Source: Neurospora tetrasperma FGSC 2508
Taxonomy: Eukaryota > Ascomycota > Sordariomycetes > Sordariales > Sordariaceae
Direction of reading: 5' to 3'
NCBI RefSeq assembly: GCF_000213175.1
Contig: NW_009799104.1
Span: forward strand, 1,629,214-1,693,213
DNA length: 64,000 nt
Shown piece after piece: positions 22,802 to 32,814 of the stretch. Position 1 is the first letter of the stretch. Every line of letters starts with the position of its first letter. The notes beneath the pieces were generated by a model, which did no database searches, was not told the origin of the DNA, and saw only the letters and a program-made list of their open reading frames with translations. A program made the translations under genes and the position numbers.

Positions 22802-23442
22802 ATGGCAACCGCTCTCGTTATGGTACTATGGCAGAAGTAAGCCTACGGTTTTGTCTGGCTATCAGTCTTCCTATCCAACTGGGCCTTCACTTTTCCTGAG
22901 GGCTGGACGGGCCTTTGGCCACTGTGGGTCTACTTTCTATTCCCATTTATTGTTGCTCCTTCTTTCTCCCGTCTTCTCCTATCTTCAACAGCTCATCTTG
23001 TCCTCTCAATCCTCTTTATTCTTCGCTAACCGGAAACAGACGCTACCTATCCCCGTTCCCATGCTTCACGGTTAGCCCCAAGAACAACCCGATCTTAGCT
23101 GGTACCGAAACGACTAGAAACGGAATAGCGAAATACCTAAAGTCGGACGCTCTGTTTTGGTTCGGAGTAACTAGAGGTACCCTCCCGCTGCCGGATAGGT
23201 ATCACAACTTGAACCACGTATACGCCTCCATCCCTGATACCCCAGCACAACCAGAAGATGGCCAATTCGACTTCGTCACCCGAGATACCAGACCTTTCAA
23301 TTACATGTTTCGTGCCTCTATAGTGCGCAGTCTTTGTATTCCAGCGCTCATGTTGTACTACTGTCTTGTTTCTTTTTCCCGTTGTTCTTTGCCTGTGATC
23401 GTTCTCTTCCTTCTTCCTCCTTCCTTCTTCCTTCTTAGATAA
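22802..23442 (+). CDS. Possible two-exon protein, 145 aa, with hydrophobic C-terminus
   Basis: ATG at 22802 (context gtgacgATGG). Exon 1 is 22802-22836 (MATALVMVLWQ). The intron 22837-23039 has donor GTAAGC, branch TTCGCTAACC and acceptor AAACAG. Exon 2 is 23040-23442 and stays in frame to TAA. Exon 2 includes RYLSPFPCFTVSPKNNPILA, a polar middle, and from about residue 110 a strongly hydrophobic stretch that could be a membrane anchor. No family recognised. The two exons share a frame only when this intron is removed, which supports the model, but codon use is unremarkable. Confidence 0.35.
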
Positions 23443-24238
23443 AAGGCAGGACATCGATCAATTCCGAACATATAATAGGGAGGTTATCACGATCGCCGTG
23501 CATGAAGATACCCATTGCTAATAAATGGGTATAGTCGAAGGGCTGGATGTAGCTGCTTCGGTTGGAACGGCCTTCTGATCCATGATACCGAGATGTTCGA
23601 GCATTTTTTTCAAAGGTAGGTACAGCGATCTCAGTGATCAGAAGGCCCATGGTATGTGAGTACACGGCCAGGACCTTGTGTGTCATTGGAACGTGGACTC
23701 GAAGTATACCAGTAAGGTGGAAGCCGCTTCCTTTTTGAGGTACCCCAGTATTATAATGCAAGAGGAGGAGGAAAGCTGGCCGAGTTTTCTGCCCTGGCGC
23801 TCGAGTAAATCACTGGCATCTGGTGTCATCTTCCTACCCGCCACTTCCGTCAGCTACAGAACGCAGGACGCAAGCCCGATCTAGGAGTACTTGAATAAGA
23901 AGCAGACTCTCACATGCCCAGTTGGACTTCTTACAAAAAACAGACAAGAGAGCCACCAGAAACAAGCGCAAAACACCTGATCCCTTGCAGAATCTGGCTT
24001 CGTGATGCGGTGGCTGCCCGCTCTCCGTTCTTGGAGGAGGAGAGCATGGTTTTTGATGTCAGCGCAGACTTGATACTTGGGGGAGTTGCCTACTAGGTAG
24101 TAGGTAGAGGTACCTTGCCCGCAATGTTTCATCCGATCTATGTTGGCCCCTCCCCCTTTCTACTCGCGTCTGGTTCAAACTTTTCCAGGGACTGAAATAT
24201 CGCAAGTGTCTTGACGCGTCTCTTCCTTCAGTACTACA
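23443..24238. other. Spacer, no gene seen
   Basis: Short random-looking ORFs only. A TAGGTAGTAGGTAGAGGTACC-like patch lies near 24093-24113. Confidence 0.5.
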
Positions 24239-24626
24239 ACTAACCACCAGCACCATACCCTCCAAACCTCGTTTCCCGCGGCTAAGCAAAGCCAACAAAG
24301 GTAAGAACGGGCTCTCTCGGGATATCTCTGGCTTGAACAGTCCATGTCATTTCTTTTAATGTTCACCTTCGATTATGTTGACAACATGCAACTTCGATTT
24401 CCATGGTTGTGCTGATCTCGACCATCACCTCACAATATTCTCACTCCTCCACCACAATATCCCATGATCATGTTTTCACAGACTTTTACTTCTACAAAGC
24501 TTGATCGATTGCCCCCAGACACTCGATAAAGAAAGACCGGAAGCGCTGACCTTTCTTATCCCAGCATTTACCATCATCACCAGCCTCTTCTCCTTTTCCG
24601 CCGGTCCCAACCTCCCGGCCATCACC

Positions 24627-24851
24627 ATGGTCGCCGCTTTTGCCGCCGCCGCCAGAGAGTTCCTCCGGCTCACCCTTGGGGGAGCCACTCGTCTGGGGCG
24701 CCTGGCCCCTCAAATTTGGGGCATCATCGCCCAGAGGGTTCAGCCACTCACCACCACCATCACCACCACCACGGCCAACGCCGCCGCCGCCGTCGCTGCC
24801 GCTCCCGCTCCTGGTGCTCCCGCGGCCCCCTCCACCAGGCGCCCAGCCTAG
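24627..24851 (+). CDS. Ala/Pro/Thr-rich plus-strand gene; 3' exon structure unresolved
   Basis: ATG at 24627 in perfect context (caccATGG), preceded by a CT-rich leader and a likely 5' UTR intron (GTAAGA near 24300 to TTTCACAG near 24480). The first frame has excellent Neurospora codon use: MVAAFAAAAREFLRLTLGGA, then IWGIIAQRVQ and a Thr/Ala/Pro tail, stopping at 24849-24851 after 74 codons. Beyond the stop, GC-rich sequence to about 25250 stays open in two plus frames. The same frame gives SPASSPASSPAPSPP-type repeats; another gives PNGPNPGPGPGP and ends IPAEYFRQLPEVGR. No standard donor links them, so I list only the first ORF. Function unknown. Confidence 0.4.
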   Translation: MVAAFAAAAREFLRLTLGGATRLGRLAPQIWGIIAQRVQPLTTTITTTTANAAAAVAAAPAPGAPAAPSTRRPA

Positions 24852-24984
24852 CAAGCTGTGCCCTGGGAGGCGGGTCTGCGCCTCGCCGTCCTCGCACCCT
24901 GGTCTTTGCGGGTCCCAACGGTCCCAATCCTGGCCCCGGTCCTGGCCCCTCTTCTTCTCCCGGTTGGTCTGGCCGCTGCGCCTA

Positions 24985-25080
24985 CCCCTCCCCCATCGCC
25001 TGCCTCGTCGCCTGCCTCGTCGCCTGCCTCGTCGCCTGCCCCTTCGCCGCCCGCCCTGTCACCGCCTGGCTCGCCTGGCT
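24985..25080. repeat. 12-bp and 9-bp tandem repeats in GC-rich ORFs
   Basis: GCCTGCCTCGTC repeats about four times from about 24995, followed by CTGGCTCGC repeats near 25067-25088. Both keep all plus frames open, so ORF length here is weak evidence for coding. Confidence 0.75.
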
Positions 25081-25188
25081 CGCCTGGTCGTTTTGCTCGC
25101 CGGGCTTCCCTCGCGCCCCTGCCAAGGCCAGGCCTCCGGCCGCCGCCCAACTCGCCGGTTCGGATTCCCTGGGCCGTGACCCTCGCTT

Positions 25189-25227
25189 CGCCACCATTCC
25201 GGCGGAGTACTTCCGCCAGCTTCCAGA
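25189..25227 (-). repeat. 39-bp dispersed repeat, copy 2 (inverted)
   Basis: Reverse complement of the block at 20993-21031 with about three or four mismatches; a 23-nt core is identical. Confidence 0.7.
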
Positions 25228-25240
25228 GGTTGGACGCTGA

Positions 25241-25861
25241 GCGTTGACTGGAAGCAGTGGGCACCACGCGCCGTCGTTGGTTGCCAGGAAGAGGGATGGA
25301 AGCGGAGGATCATCCCAGTGTTGCTGAGGATGAGGGTTGGGATATGGGTTTGGGGGATGAAGAAGGGGATGGGGGGTGCATAGGGGCGTGGGGACAACAG
25401 GGTGGAGAGTTGGTATATGTAGGAAGGGGAGGAATAGTACATGTATGGGGAATGGGGATAATGGGTAAATGTAAGAAGTGGAGGATTCGAAGACATATCG
25501 GAGGTGGCTTGGGGCTTTAGGTGGTTGGCAAAAGTCCATGGGGACTGAGGGGACTGGATGAATTGACTGCTCTTTTGGGGGCCCGAAACTCCAGCTTCTT
25601 GATCAAATGCGTGCAAGACGCAGTATGATGTGCGATGTGACTGATGAGACAGACCTCCCTGAACCGCTACAACTTGTCTGACTCTTGAACCTTACACTCA
25701 ACCAACTAACCCTCTTCGAATCGGTGCCTATGCGCCATCCACTGCAACAGATCCTAAGCCAAAGGTCCGCCCAAGACCGAAAGTGCAACAAAGCGTATCT
25801 CTAGCAACGCCCGCCGAAGTGGTTATAGTTTACAACTCCCTTGATAATCACTCTACCCCAT
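25241..25861. other. Spacer between the Ala/Pro gene and the CorA gene
   Basis: The plus strand is G-rich from 25290 to 25450. A 185-codon minus ORF (25539 to 24982) has an ATG but overlaps the repeat-rich block and lacks other support. The region includes the 3' flank of the CorA gene. Confidence 0.4.
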
Positions 25862-28800
25862 TCAATACGGCAAGCCCCATTTCTCTCCCCGTTGGCCTGG
25901 CCCAGTCATCTCTCCCCTTCCATACCTTGTGTAGGCACCTGAATAATCCCCATTCTCGTAGAAAGTATGTGACCTTCGCCTCAGACTCTCAGACCTTCTC
26001 GGCACCACATACTCTATCTCCGGTTCTCCATAATCTTTTTCTTCTGGACCGCTCCCCAAGGCCATCTGACCTGGCTTATCAATCCACCACTTCTCTGTAC
26101 CAGGCCTCAGTGAAGGAAGCTTGCCCTGAAAGCCGGATCCTGGCAAAGACGACATGCCACTTCCACTAATCCTGGATACCCAACGGAAGACTGCTCCAAG
26201 ATCGCCGGTGAAAAGGAAGCCGAGGAAGAGAACGGCGGCAGTGACAGGAATGGCAACGGCCCAGTAAGCCCACTGCCCTACTTCCATGTCGCGGATGTCA
26301 CTGGTGTTCATGCCGAAGATGCTTGAGACGGCCGAGAGAGGCAGAAAGATGATGGTGACTACCGTGAAGGCGTATATGAGACGTTCTTGGCGGTCCTTCT
26401 TGATGTCCACTTTGTTACGATTCTGAAAGAGAGCTTGTCAGTGCTTGGGCTGAGTACATCACTTATAAGCGACAAGGAAAGAAACCATACCATAACCCTC
26501 AGCTGTTTGGAGTGAAGCTCGTACTCCTCAAACTCCCGCTCGCGCTGGTCAAGTTGCAGGATACACTCGTTGAGGAATAGTTGACGGAAGCCACCTGGAT
26601 CTCGTGCAGAGAGCTGCTTCGATTCCACTGCCATCGAGCCGGTAACCTCTTCGTCGTAGAAAGGTGGAGGCTCGTAGTACTGTCCTTGTCCCTGTTGCCC
26701 ATAGCCGTGCGCCGACCTCACTTGTGGTTGTTCGTAATGATTGTACTGCCTATGCATATGTGGGACCGACTGAGCCCCTCTCGGTGCTCCTGAGTAGTAT
26801 ACCGGGTGTGATGGGCCTTGTATGGGTGCCGCCCGCGAACGGGCCGCTGCTGGCATTCTGTAGGCAGACTGTTGGCTGTATCGTTCCAGACGCTCGAAGA
26901 TGTCGCGTTGCGACCTGACAGTCTTCTGTACTACCAATAGTTCTTGGTCAAGAAGGTCGAGGCGCTGTTCGTGTGATCGGTCAGACTGCTTGCCGGTGAT
27001 GTCTGATTCCTGGGTATTGAAGTGGTCTGAGTTAGCCACTACTGCAAGCCAGTACACCACCGGATGTTCTGCTTTTGGCACTTACAATGGCACTCAAATA
27101 CGCCGAATATGTCTGGCTGATATTCGGCAGACCGGGGGTAACGTCTGTGAGAAGCTTCATGCTTATTAAGGAGACTAGCTCTTGGGGAAGAACGACGGAA
27201 TTCTCCAGCAGAGGCTTCTTAGCCATGTCTTTGACAATGGCGTTGAGTCCTTGGCTGATAAGAGGTTTTGTATGGAGATCCAGGAAGGTGGATGCTCTCT
27301 CCGGATCCGTTGACATGTAAGAAAGGCCCAGAAGAAGATGGAGCCAGCCATCAATTAGTTGGTCAGGCACATGGATTTGGACACGATCCGAATGTTGCGC
27401 ATGCATGAACGTTTCCGTAAAGTAGAGTATCATGACGGCAAGCTCTTTGAGCACAGCTCGTAGCTGGTATCGATCGTCGGCCACGCCCTCGTCATCGTGC
27501 TGCTACGATTACCATCAGTATATTGCTTCTAAAACGGCAGGCGCCATTTCAGCTTGAAACATACCTTAACTTGGTCCTTCACGGCACCCCAAAACTTGGC
27601 CGCCATTGAGGTTTCAGTTGTGACGGGAAAAAAGAATTTGAAAATCATGTCGGCCAAGTTGAATATGTCGGCTCGTATTTCGTAGTCCTGCGGGTTGGAT
27701 GAGCGTATTCTCCTTTCAGGGTGGACGATCTCTAGCTCCTCCTGTTTAAGCATATGATAAATTGAGAGTCGGCTGGCGCTTGGGCAGCGTTTATATGCCC
27801 GTTGGTCGCTGACGCTTGTCTCGTGCAACAGGATTGTTTCTATCTCGTGGAGGCGCTCTTCGAATTTGGCTTCGTCAATCGTATCGTTTTGGGCCATCGA
27901 AACGTCGTCGAGGCACGTGAAAAGTGCAAAAGAGGAACTCGGGGGTGGCTGCGAGATTTTTGGAGACCCGGACGTTGTTGTCTTTGTAGGAGGCCGTACG
28001 TATTTCGCTTTCCGTGCCTTCTCATCCTGGGTTTCTTGCTTGGCGTTGGTCCCCTCGCTATCTTTGGGCTCTTCTATTGTAGTCCCTTCGGTCTGTTTGG
28101 CTTGGGGCTGAATTGGCACGAGTCGCCCTGGTGTCGGAAGCTTAGGCGTCGCCCTGTGATTGCTCAGTTAGTGGCAGTTCGTTTTTCGTCGGTAATAATA
28201 CCGAGTAAGTAGAGGAACGCACCCAAGCTCGAGATCAAATGAGATCGTGTGTGAGTGTTTCTGACTTGCTGATGTCCAGATCTTGGGCCAATCCTCCGGG
28301 CAGATCACACGCTTGTTGCGGTAGAAGCTCAGAGGCAGATGCCAGAACTCCCAGAAATGGGAAATGAAGTCCTTGAAGCAAGTCCAATAGTCAGCGACCA
28401 GGAAACAAAGATGGGTTTGTTTTGTACAATCGCCACACTCACAAACCATGTTTGGCAATCCTTTACCGGCAAAGTCCACATAACATTACCCCCGAACCGG
28501 ACCCAGAACTTTTGCTGGGATTGCTGCTCAGAGAGATTACTCAGAGACTTGACTGACTTCGTAATCGAGTCGCCGTATAGAACATCTTCGGACATTCTGC
28601 CGTACGTGATCACAAATGCTAGAGAGCGTATGTCAATAAGAGCCGTTTAGGCAGCACCGTACCCGATACATACAGTTGTTGATGATGATGCACCAAAGCT
28701 GCGAAATGTGAAAACAGAGGCCTGGGCCGGCCTGAGCAACTTGTCGCACTGCTTGTTGCATGTCGCGTTCTTTGGCAGTCCGAGAAAATTGTGCCTGTAA

Positions 28801-30332
28801 CAAGGTCTGGGTCGGAAATGCTGATGAGTTTCCGGCGCCGGAGAGAAGGCCAGAGTATGGCTCGAGGCTGAAGTATGGCAGACAAATCCAGGTTACACTT
28901 CTGGTAGTTCGACTTTGCCCTCCGACACCACTGTCATGAGGTAGGACATAGTCGAGACAGCCCGGTTCCATGTGCTGTACCGGCTTCCCTGTTGAAGTCT
29001 GAATAAACTTGACGGACGACTGTTTGAGACGGAGGAGCATATCATTGACAGCCTTCCTTTCGATGCCCGTCAGGACGGAGAGGCGCGCGATCTGGGTCTG
29101 ATCCTTCTGTTAGCCGAAATTTGCGTGACTTCTCATCCAGCAAGTGCTTACAGAAAGGTCTTCCAGGGACATTGATGGTCGAGTAAGATGCCTATCAGCA
29201 ATGATTAGCCCAATTCGCTAGATATTAGGGAGCAGATACCTTACATCCAACGATACAGTGGCTGAAGGTGCCGTAGCTGGGCTGGGTTTGCGGCTATCAG
29301 CAAGTCTGCTGAGTGGTGGCCTTCCGCAGCTGTGTATCCTTTGCCAGTATAGGACGAAGCAAGAATGTGGGCGACTTCGGAACTCTGATCGTCTTTTGGC
29401 GATGGTTGGCTCGGCGTCGCATCCGGGTCCTCGCTCTGCTCCCCGTCTGCTGAACCCCCAACCGATGCCGTCCTTGCTGCCCGGAATGAAGCAGCGAAGG
29501 AGTAGGCAGACGACCCAGACTCTTCGGTTACTAGAGCTGGCGTAGCCCTGAATCTTGAAGACCCGTAGCTTCTGACAGTAGAGGCTCCTCGCGTAGGCCT
29601 GTAGGTACTCTCCACAGTAGAGTTGGATCGTAACTCGTCGCTTCGATCCCCATCCGAGTCGTCGTCTTCTGCGCCAGGAGACAAGGCCTCTGCAGAAGGA
29701 GCATGTGACTGTTGCGGTGGGGGGTACTCCTCGACATGATGGAGGATGTCGTCGTCGCTGTCCTGCTCGAACTTGACGGTCTTGTGTCGACGCTTGTTTT
29801 TGCGTCTACTTGGAGAAGACGCAGGTGTCGGTGATGCTGAGCGTCTGATGTTTCTTCTCACGGGCTGATGGATGGGCCGAGAGAGGGTGTCTCCCGGTCC
29901 GTAATAGCCGCCTGGTGGTGTTACCCAAGTGTCATAGGGAGCGACTAAAGGTACGGGTGGTCTCTGCTGGCCTGGCTGGATGTACTCGTTATACGGCTCG
30001 AAATGGACTTGATGGGCTGCGCGGGTTGCTCCGGTAGGGACAGATGGTGGAGGATAAACGACTGGAGGCTGATGAATGGGATAGTACGGGACTGAATAGG
30101 GCATCATGTAAGGGTTGTATCCGGACGATTGGGGGTATGCTGGCTGAGGTGCTTCCCGGGGCCATGATGGCGCCCGTGCTGGTTGGGATGAATCATCGAA
30201 GGTTTTTTGTTGTTGTTGTTGTTGTTGTTGTTGATGCGGCTGCTCTGGAAAGGTGTGACTGCGGCGGGGAGGTAAGGGCCATGTCGGAGGATCTTCATCG
30301 CGAGGACCTGGAGCTGGTGGAGGTTGCGACAT
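25862..30332 (-). CDS. CorA-type Mg2+ transporter, 1,319 aa, nine exons
   Basis: Probable divalent-cation (Mg2+) channel of the CorA superfamily with a long cytoplasmic N-terminal extension. Exons: 30332-29245, 29191-29152, 29097-28674 (or from 29103), 28618-28443, 28371-28223, 28153-27565, 27499-27086 (or from 27502), 27009-26491, 26422-25862. All eight introns have GTRNGN donors, most have CTRAY branches, and all keep frame. The C-terminus has two membrane segments: LIYAFTVVTIIFLPLSAVSS (about 1148-1168), followed by the signature GMN (about 1170-1172), and YWAVAIPVTAAVLFLGFLF. A coiled-coil-like region (QRLDLLDQELLVVQKTVRSQ) precedes them. The first 360 residues are Pro/Ser-rich with about 10 Gln encoded by CAA repeats. 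Such long CorA-like proteins are common in Pezizomycotina; the ion has not been shown here. Confidence 0.93.
30203..30234. repeat. (TTG)n run encoding polyGln in the CorA-type protein
   Basis: TTG triplets on plus read as CAA (Gln) on minus, near residue 35 of the transporter. Confidence 0.85.
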
Positions 30333-31791
30333 GTTGGTGCGGCAGCATGCAGAACAATGGCATTGTGCTGCAGCGAGCCCTTCCCTCGAGGTGTGAAGGC
30401 CGTTGAACGCACCGAGGGTCGCGCAGATGTCAAATATTGAAGATGGGCCGGTGTTGACATTTCAAATTTGAGTGAGCTGAACATTGTGTGACCCAAAATC
30501 CTCATCCATCCCATGCAACAGCTAGTGCTGCGCCAAGCAAAGGATGCAGCTGACAGCATCCGCGATCCCAGCCAATGGGTTGCACTTCCTCCAATTGTTC
30601 AACTGATGTGCTTCCCCAACCACCCGGAAACCTATGCTCGAATTGAAGAGCTGAAGATTCGGAGGTTCAATCATCGATTCTGGATGAAGTTTGACGTGTT
30701 GGTTGCGCAGTCGAGGTAGACTTCACCAGTGGAAAGCACCCAGCAGATTGTGCCCTGTCGGCGGTTTCGCGCGAGAGTTGCGCTAAGAAAATGGGTCGAT
30801 CAGGTTTGTACAAGAAATGGGAAGATCCAAATCAATACTCCGGGAGTGCTGACCCAGTTTACGTCCCAAACATATTTTCAATATCGAATTAACGGTTGAA
30901 TGATTTTCGAGCCTCACCCAAAGAGATTGGTGAGACTTTTTCCTAAACAAAGTCGAGTTGTGAGGTGCTTCTGTTTGAGTGTCTCCGGCAAGTGCAACGA
31001 TCATGTCAAATTTCTGTCCCCACTTTGGCGACTGGTGCCCTGCGCAACACCATGCCCTGCGCAACGACGGATCACCATCTGCTGGATGACCATATCGCGT
31101 AGCCAAAGTAGCCGAGTATGCTTTATTATCACCATGAAAAGACTTGTCATTCCCATGTACTTTTGTGCACTTCACGAGGGTACTTGTAACCTAGTTTTTG
31201 TTCGGTTTCAAGAGTACCGCGTATCCCTCAGAGGACAGAATGACGGAACTGAACGAAGTACAGAAGGAAACAAACTGATCCGCTTGAATTATCAGAGCAA
31301 AGTGTGGAGGATTAGGTAAGGACAATGCAGGAGTGGATTGTTGAAACTGCTCTGTTCGTTAATGGTGTGGGAAGTCGCGACGGAGGCTCATGTGAAGGGA
31401 GAGACCTGGTGCAAGCCATACAACCGATGGAAGACGTGAATGCGATGAAGGATGGCAAGAATCCATATGCAGTTCTTGGGTTAGCGATGACAGAAAATTT
31501 GTGAAACATGGAATATATAGACATTTGCTTTGTGGAGGTTGTATCGTTGATCGCAAGTCGCCACAATGGCCATTGTTTGACTCGATGTCAGTGTGTTGAA
31601 GACAGCGAGGCGTTGCAAAGCTAAACACCAAATTCAAAGAAGGAACCCTCGAAGTTGCAGTGCGAGATTGAGCTATAATACTTCATTCTGGGAAATCACG
31701 GGAGACGGGAGGGAGAGAAACCTCCGGTCGGGAAGGCACCAACCTCGGGGAACCCGCGAAGACGGAAGGCGCCAACCAACAGGAAGGAACG
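30333..31791. other. Spacer upstream of the CorA-type gene
   Basis: Includes the promoter side of the minus-strand transporter gene. The plus ORFs at 30513-30719 and 30900-31319 look random. A donor-like GTAAGG at 31316 has no clear partner. Confidence 0.5.
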
Positions 31792-32160
31792 ATGGGAGAC
31801 GACGAAGCAGTCAACACCATGGCAGCAATACAGGCAAGAAAGTCACGGCCAAGCACCATCAGCAGCCTCACCCAAACTGAACCGACGGCAAGAAACCACC
31901 AAGCTTCCCGCTCGACCATGCCTCTCCCATCAGCCCACGAGCTTCACCTCCGAGCCCAATACAGGCCTCCTCCACCAGCTCACCATCACCGTCCCACTCA
32001 AATACCAACTCGCCAAGCCTTCATCCTCAATCATCACCAGCACGAGTACTGGCTCCCATACCCACGCCCGCGCTCACCCCTAACCCTCTCCACCTCTGTC
32101 TCCTCGCCCTCCTCCTCCTCCTCCTCCTCTTCCTCTTCCTCCTCCTCCCCAAGCCCTTGA
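31792..32160 (+). CDS. Possible low-complexity protein, 122 aa, with polySer tail
   Basis: ATG at 31792 (context gaacgATGG), single exon, stop at 32158-32160. It begins MGDDEAVNTMAAIQARKSRP and has PPPPAHHH and a C-terminal run of more than ten Ser encoded by TCC/TCT repeats. It has no domain, signal peptide or membrane segment. Most of the composition could come from the repeat and a CA-rich region, so this could be chance. It ends 54 bases before a tRNA gene on the same strand. Confidence 0.3.
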   Translation: MGDDEAVNTMAAIQARKSRPSTISSLTQTEPTARNHQASRSTMPLPSAHELHLRAQYRPPPPAHHHRPTQIPTRQAFILNHHQHEYWLPYPRPRSPLTLSTSVSSPSSSSSSSSSSSSSPSP

Positions 32161-32214
32161 ATCACGGTATTTGTATTAGGTCTTTGTGCACATAATACAA
32201 CAACAAGACCAACT

Positions 32215-32366
32215 GCGCGGTTGGCTCAGTCGGTAGAGCGTTAGCCCGTTCACAAGTGATCGTACCGAGGGCCCTATATACTCGCTACAAGTGTAGTATG
32301 GGAGTGGCGCAAGGGGGGTCACGAACGATAGGCTAGAGGTCACAGGTTCGAGTCCTGTACCGCGTA
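32215..32366 (+). tRNA. tRNA gene with a long (about 79 nt) anticodon-arm insertion
   Basis: Cloverleaf parts read in order: acceptor GCGCGGT pairing with ACCGCGT (32215-32221 with 32359-32365, first pair G-U), D arm GCTC/GAGC, anticodon stem TTAGC/GCTAG (32241-32245 with 32332-32336), T arm ACAGG-TTCGAGT-CCTGT. The A-box TGGCTCAGTCGG and B-box GGTTCGAGTCC are perfect. Between the anticodon-stem halves are 86 nt instead of 7. An extra stem CGTTC/GAACG continues the anticodon helix across a small bulge, like the helix around nuclear tRNA splice sites. In standard register the anticodon would read GTT, but position 33 is C rather than U, so the isotype is not assigned. Confidence 0.65.
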
Positions 32367-32373
32367 TTCCTCA

Positions 32374-32380
32374 TTTTTTT
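32374..32380 (+). terminator. Pol III T7 terminator
   Basis: TTTTTTT lies eight bases past the tRNA 3' end. Confidence 0.7.
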
Positions 32381-32814
32381 GCTGGGTTTTCTTCATGTTT
32401 TCTTCGTATTCTTCTTTTTGGCCGTTGCCGCGGTCCAGGTCGAGGACAAGAGGTCGCTGGGCAGGTGGGAGCGAGGCTCGACAGCTAGTTTGGAGATTGT
32501 TGGGATTATCAGTCTAGAGTTGATGAAGAGCGGGCTTATTTGGAGTCTTGTGGGGCTGTTGATTCTGTGATTGAAATATTCTGCAGCTGTGATGATGATA
32601 GTTGGGATGATATGCGCAAAGTTGCACATGGAGCGGTCGGTGACTTGCTCGTAGGCAAAGGAGTGAACACATTACAATGTGAATAGTAGGCACCATCAGC
32701 ATTAAGGCTCTATGTATATCCTGAATCCAAGCATAGTTTTCATTTGTGCAGTTTCATCACCCATCTCGTGCAATGCGTATCTGTGCCGAACTACCCCGAG
32801 CGACATCCCGACAT
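32381..32814. other. Spacer, no gene seen
   Basis: Short ORFs only; contains the 3' flank of the minus-strand methyltransferase gene. Confidence 0.5.
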
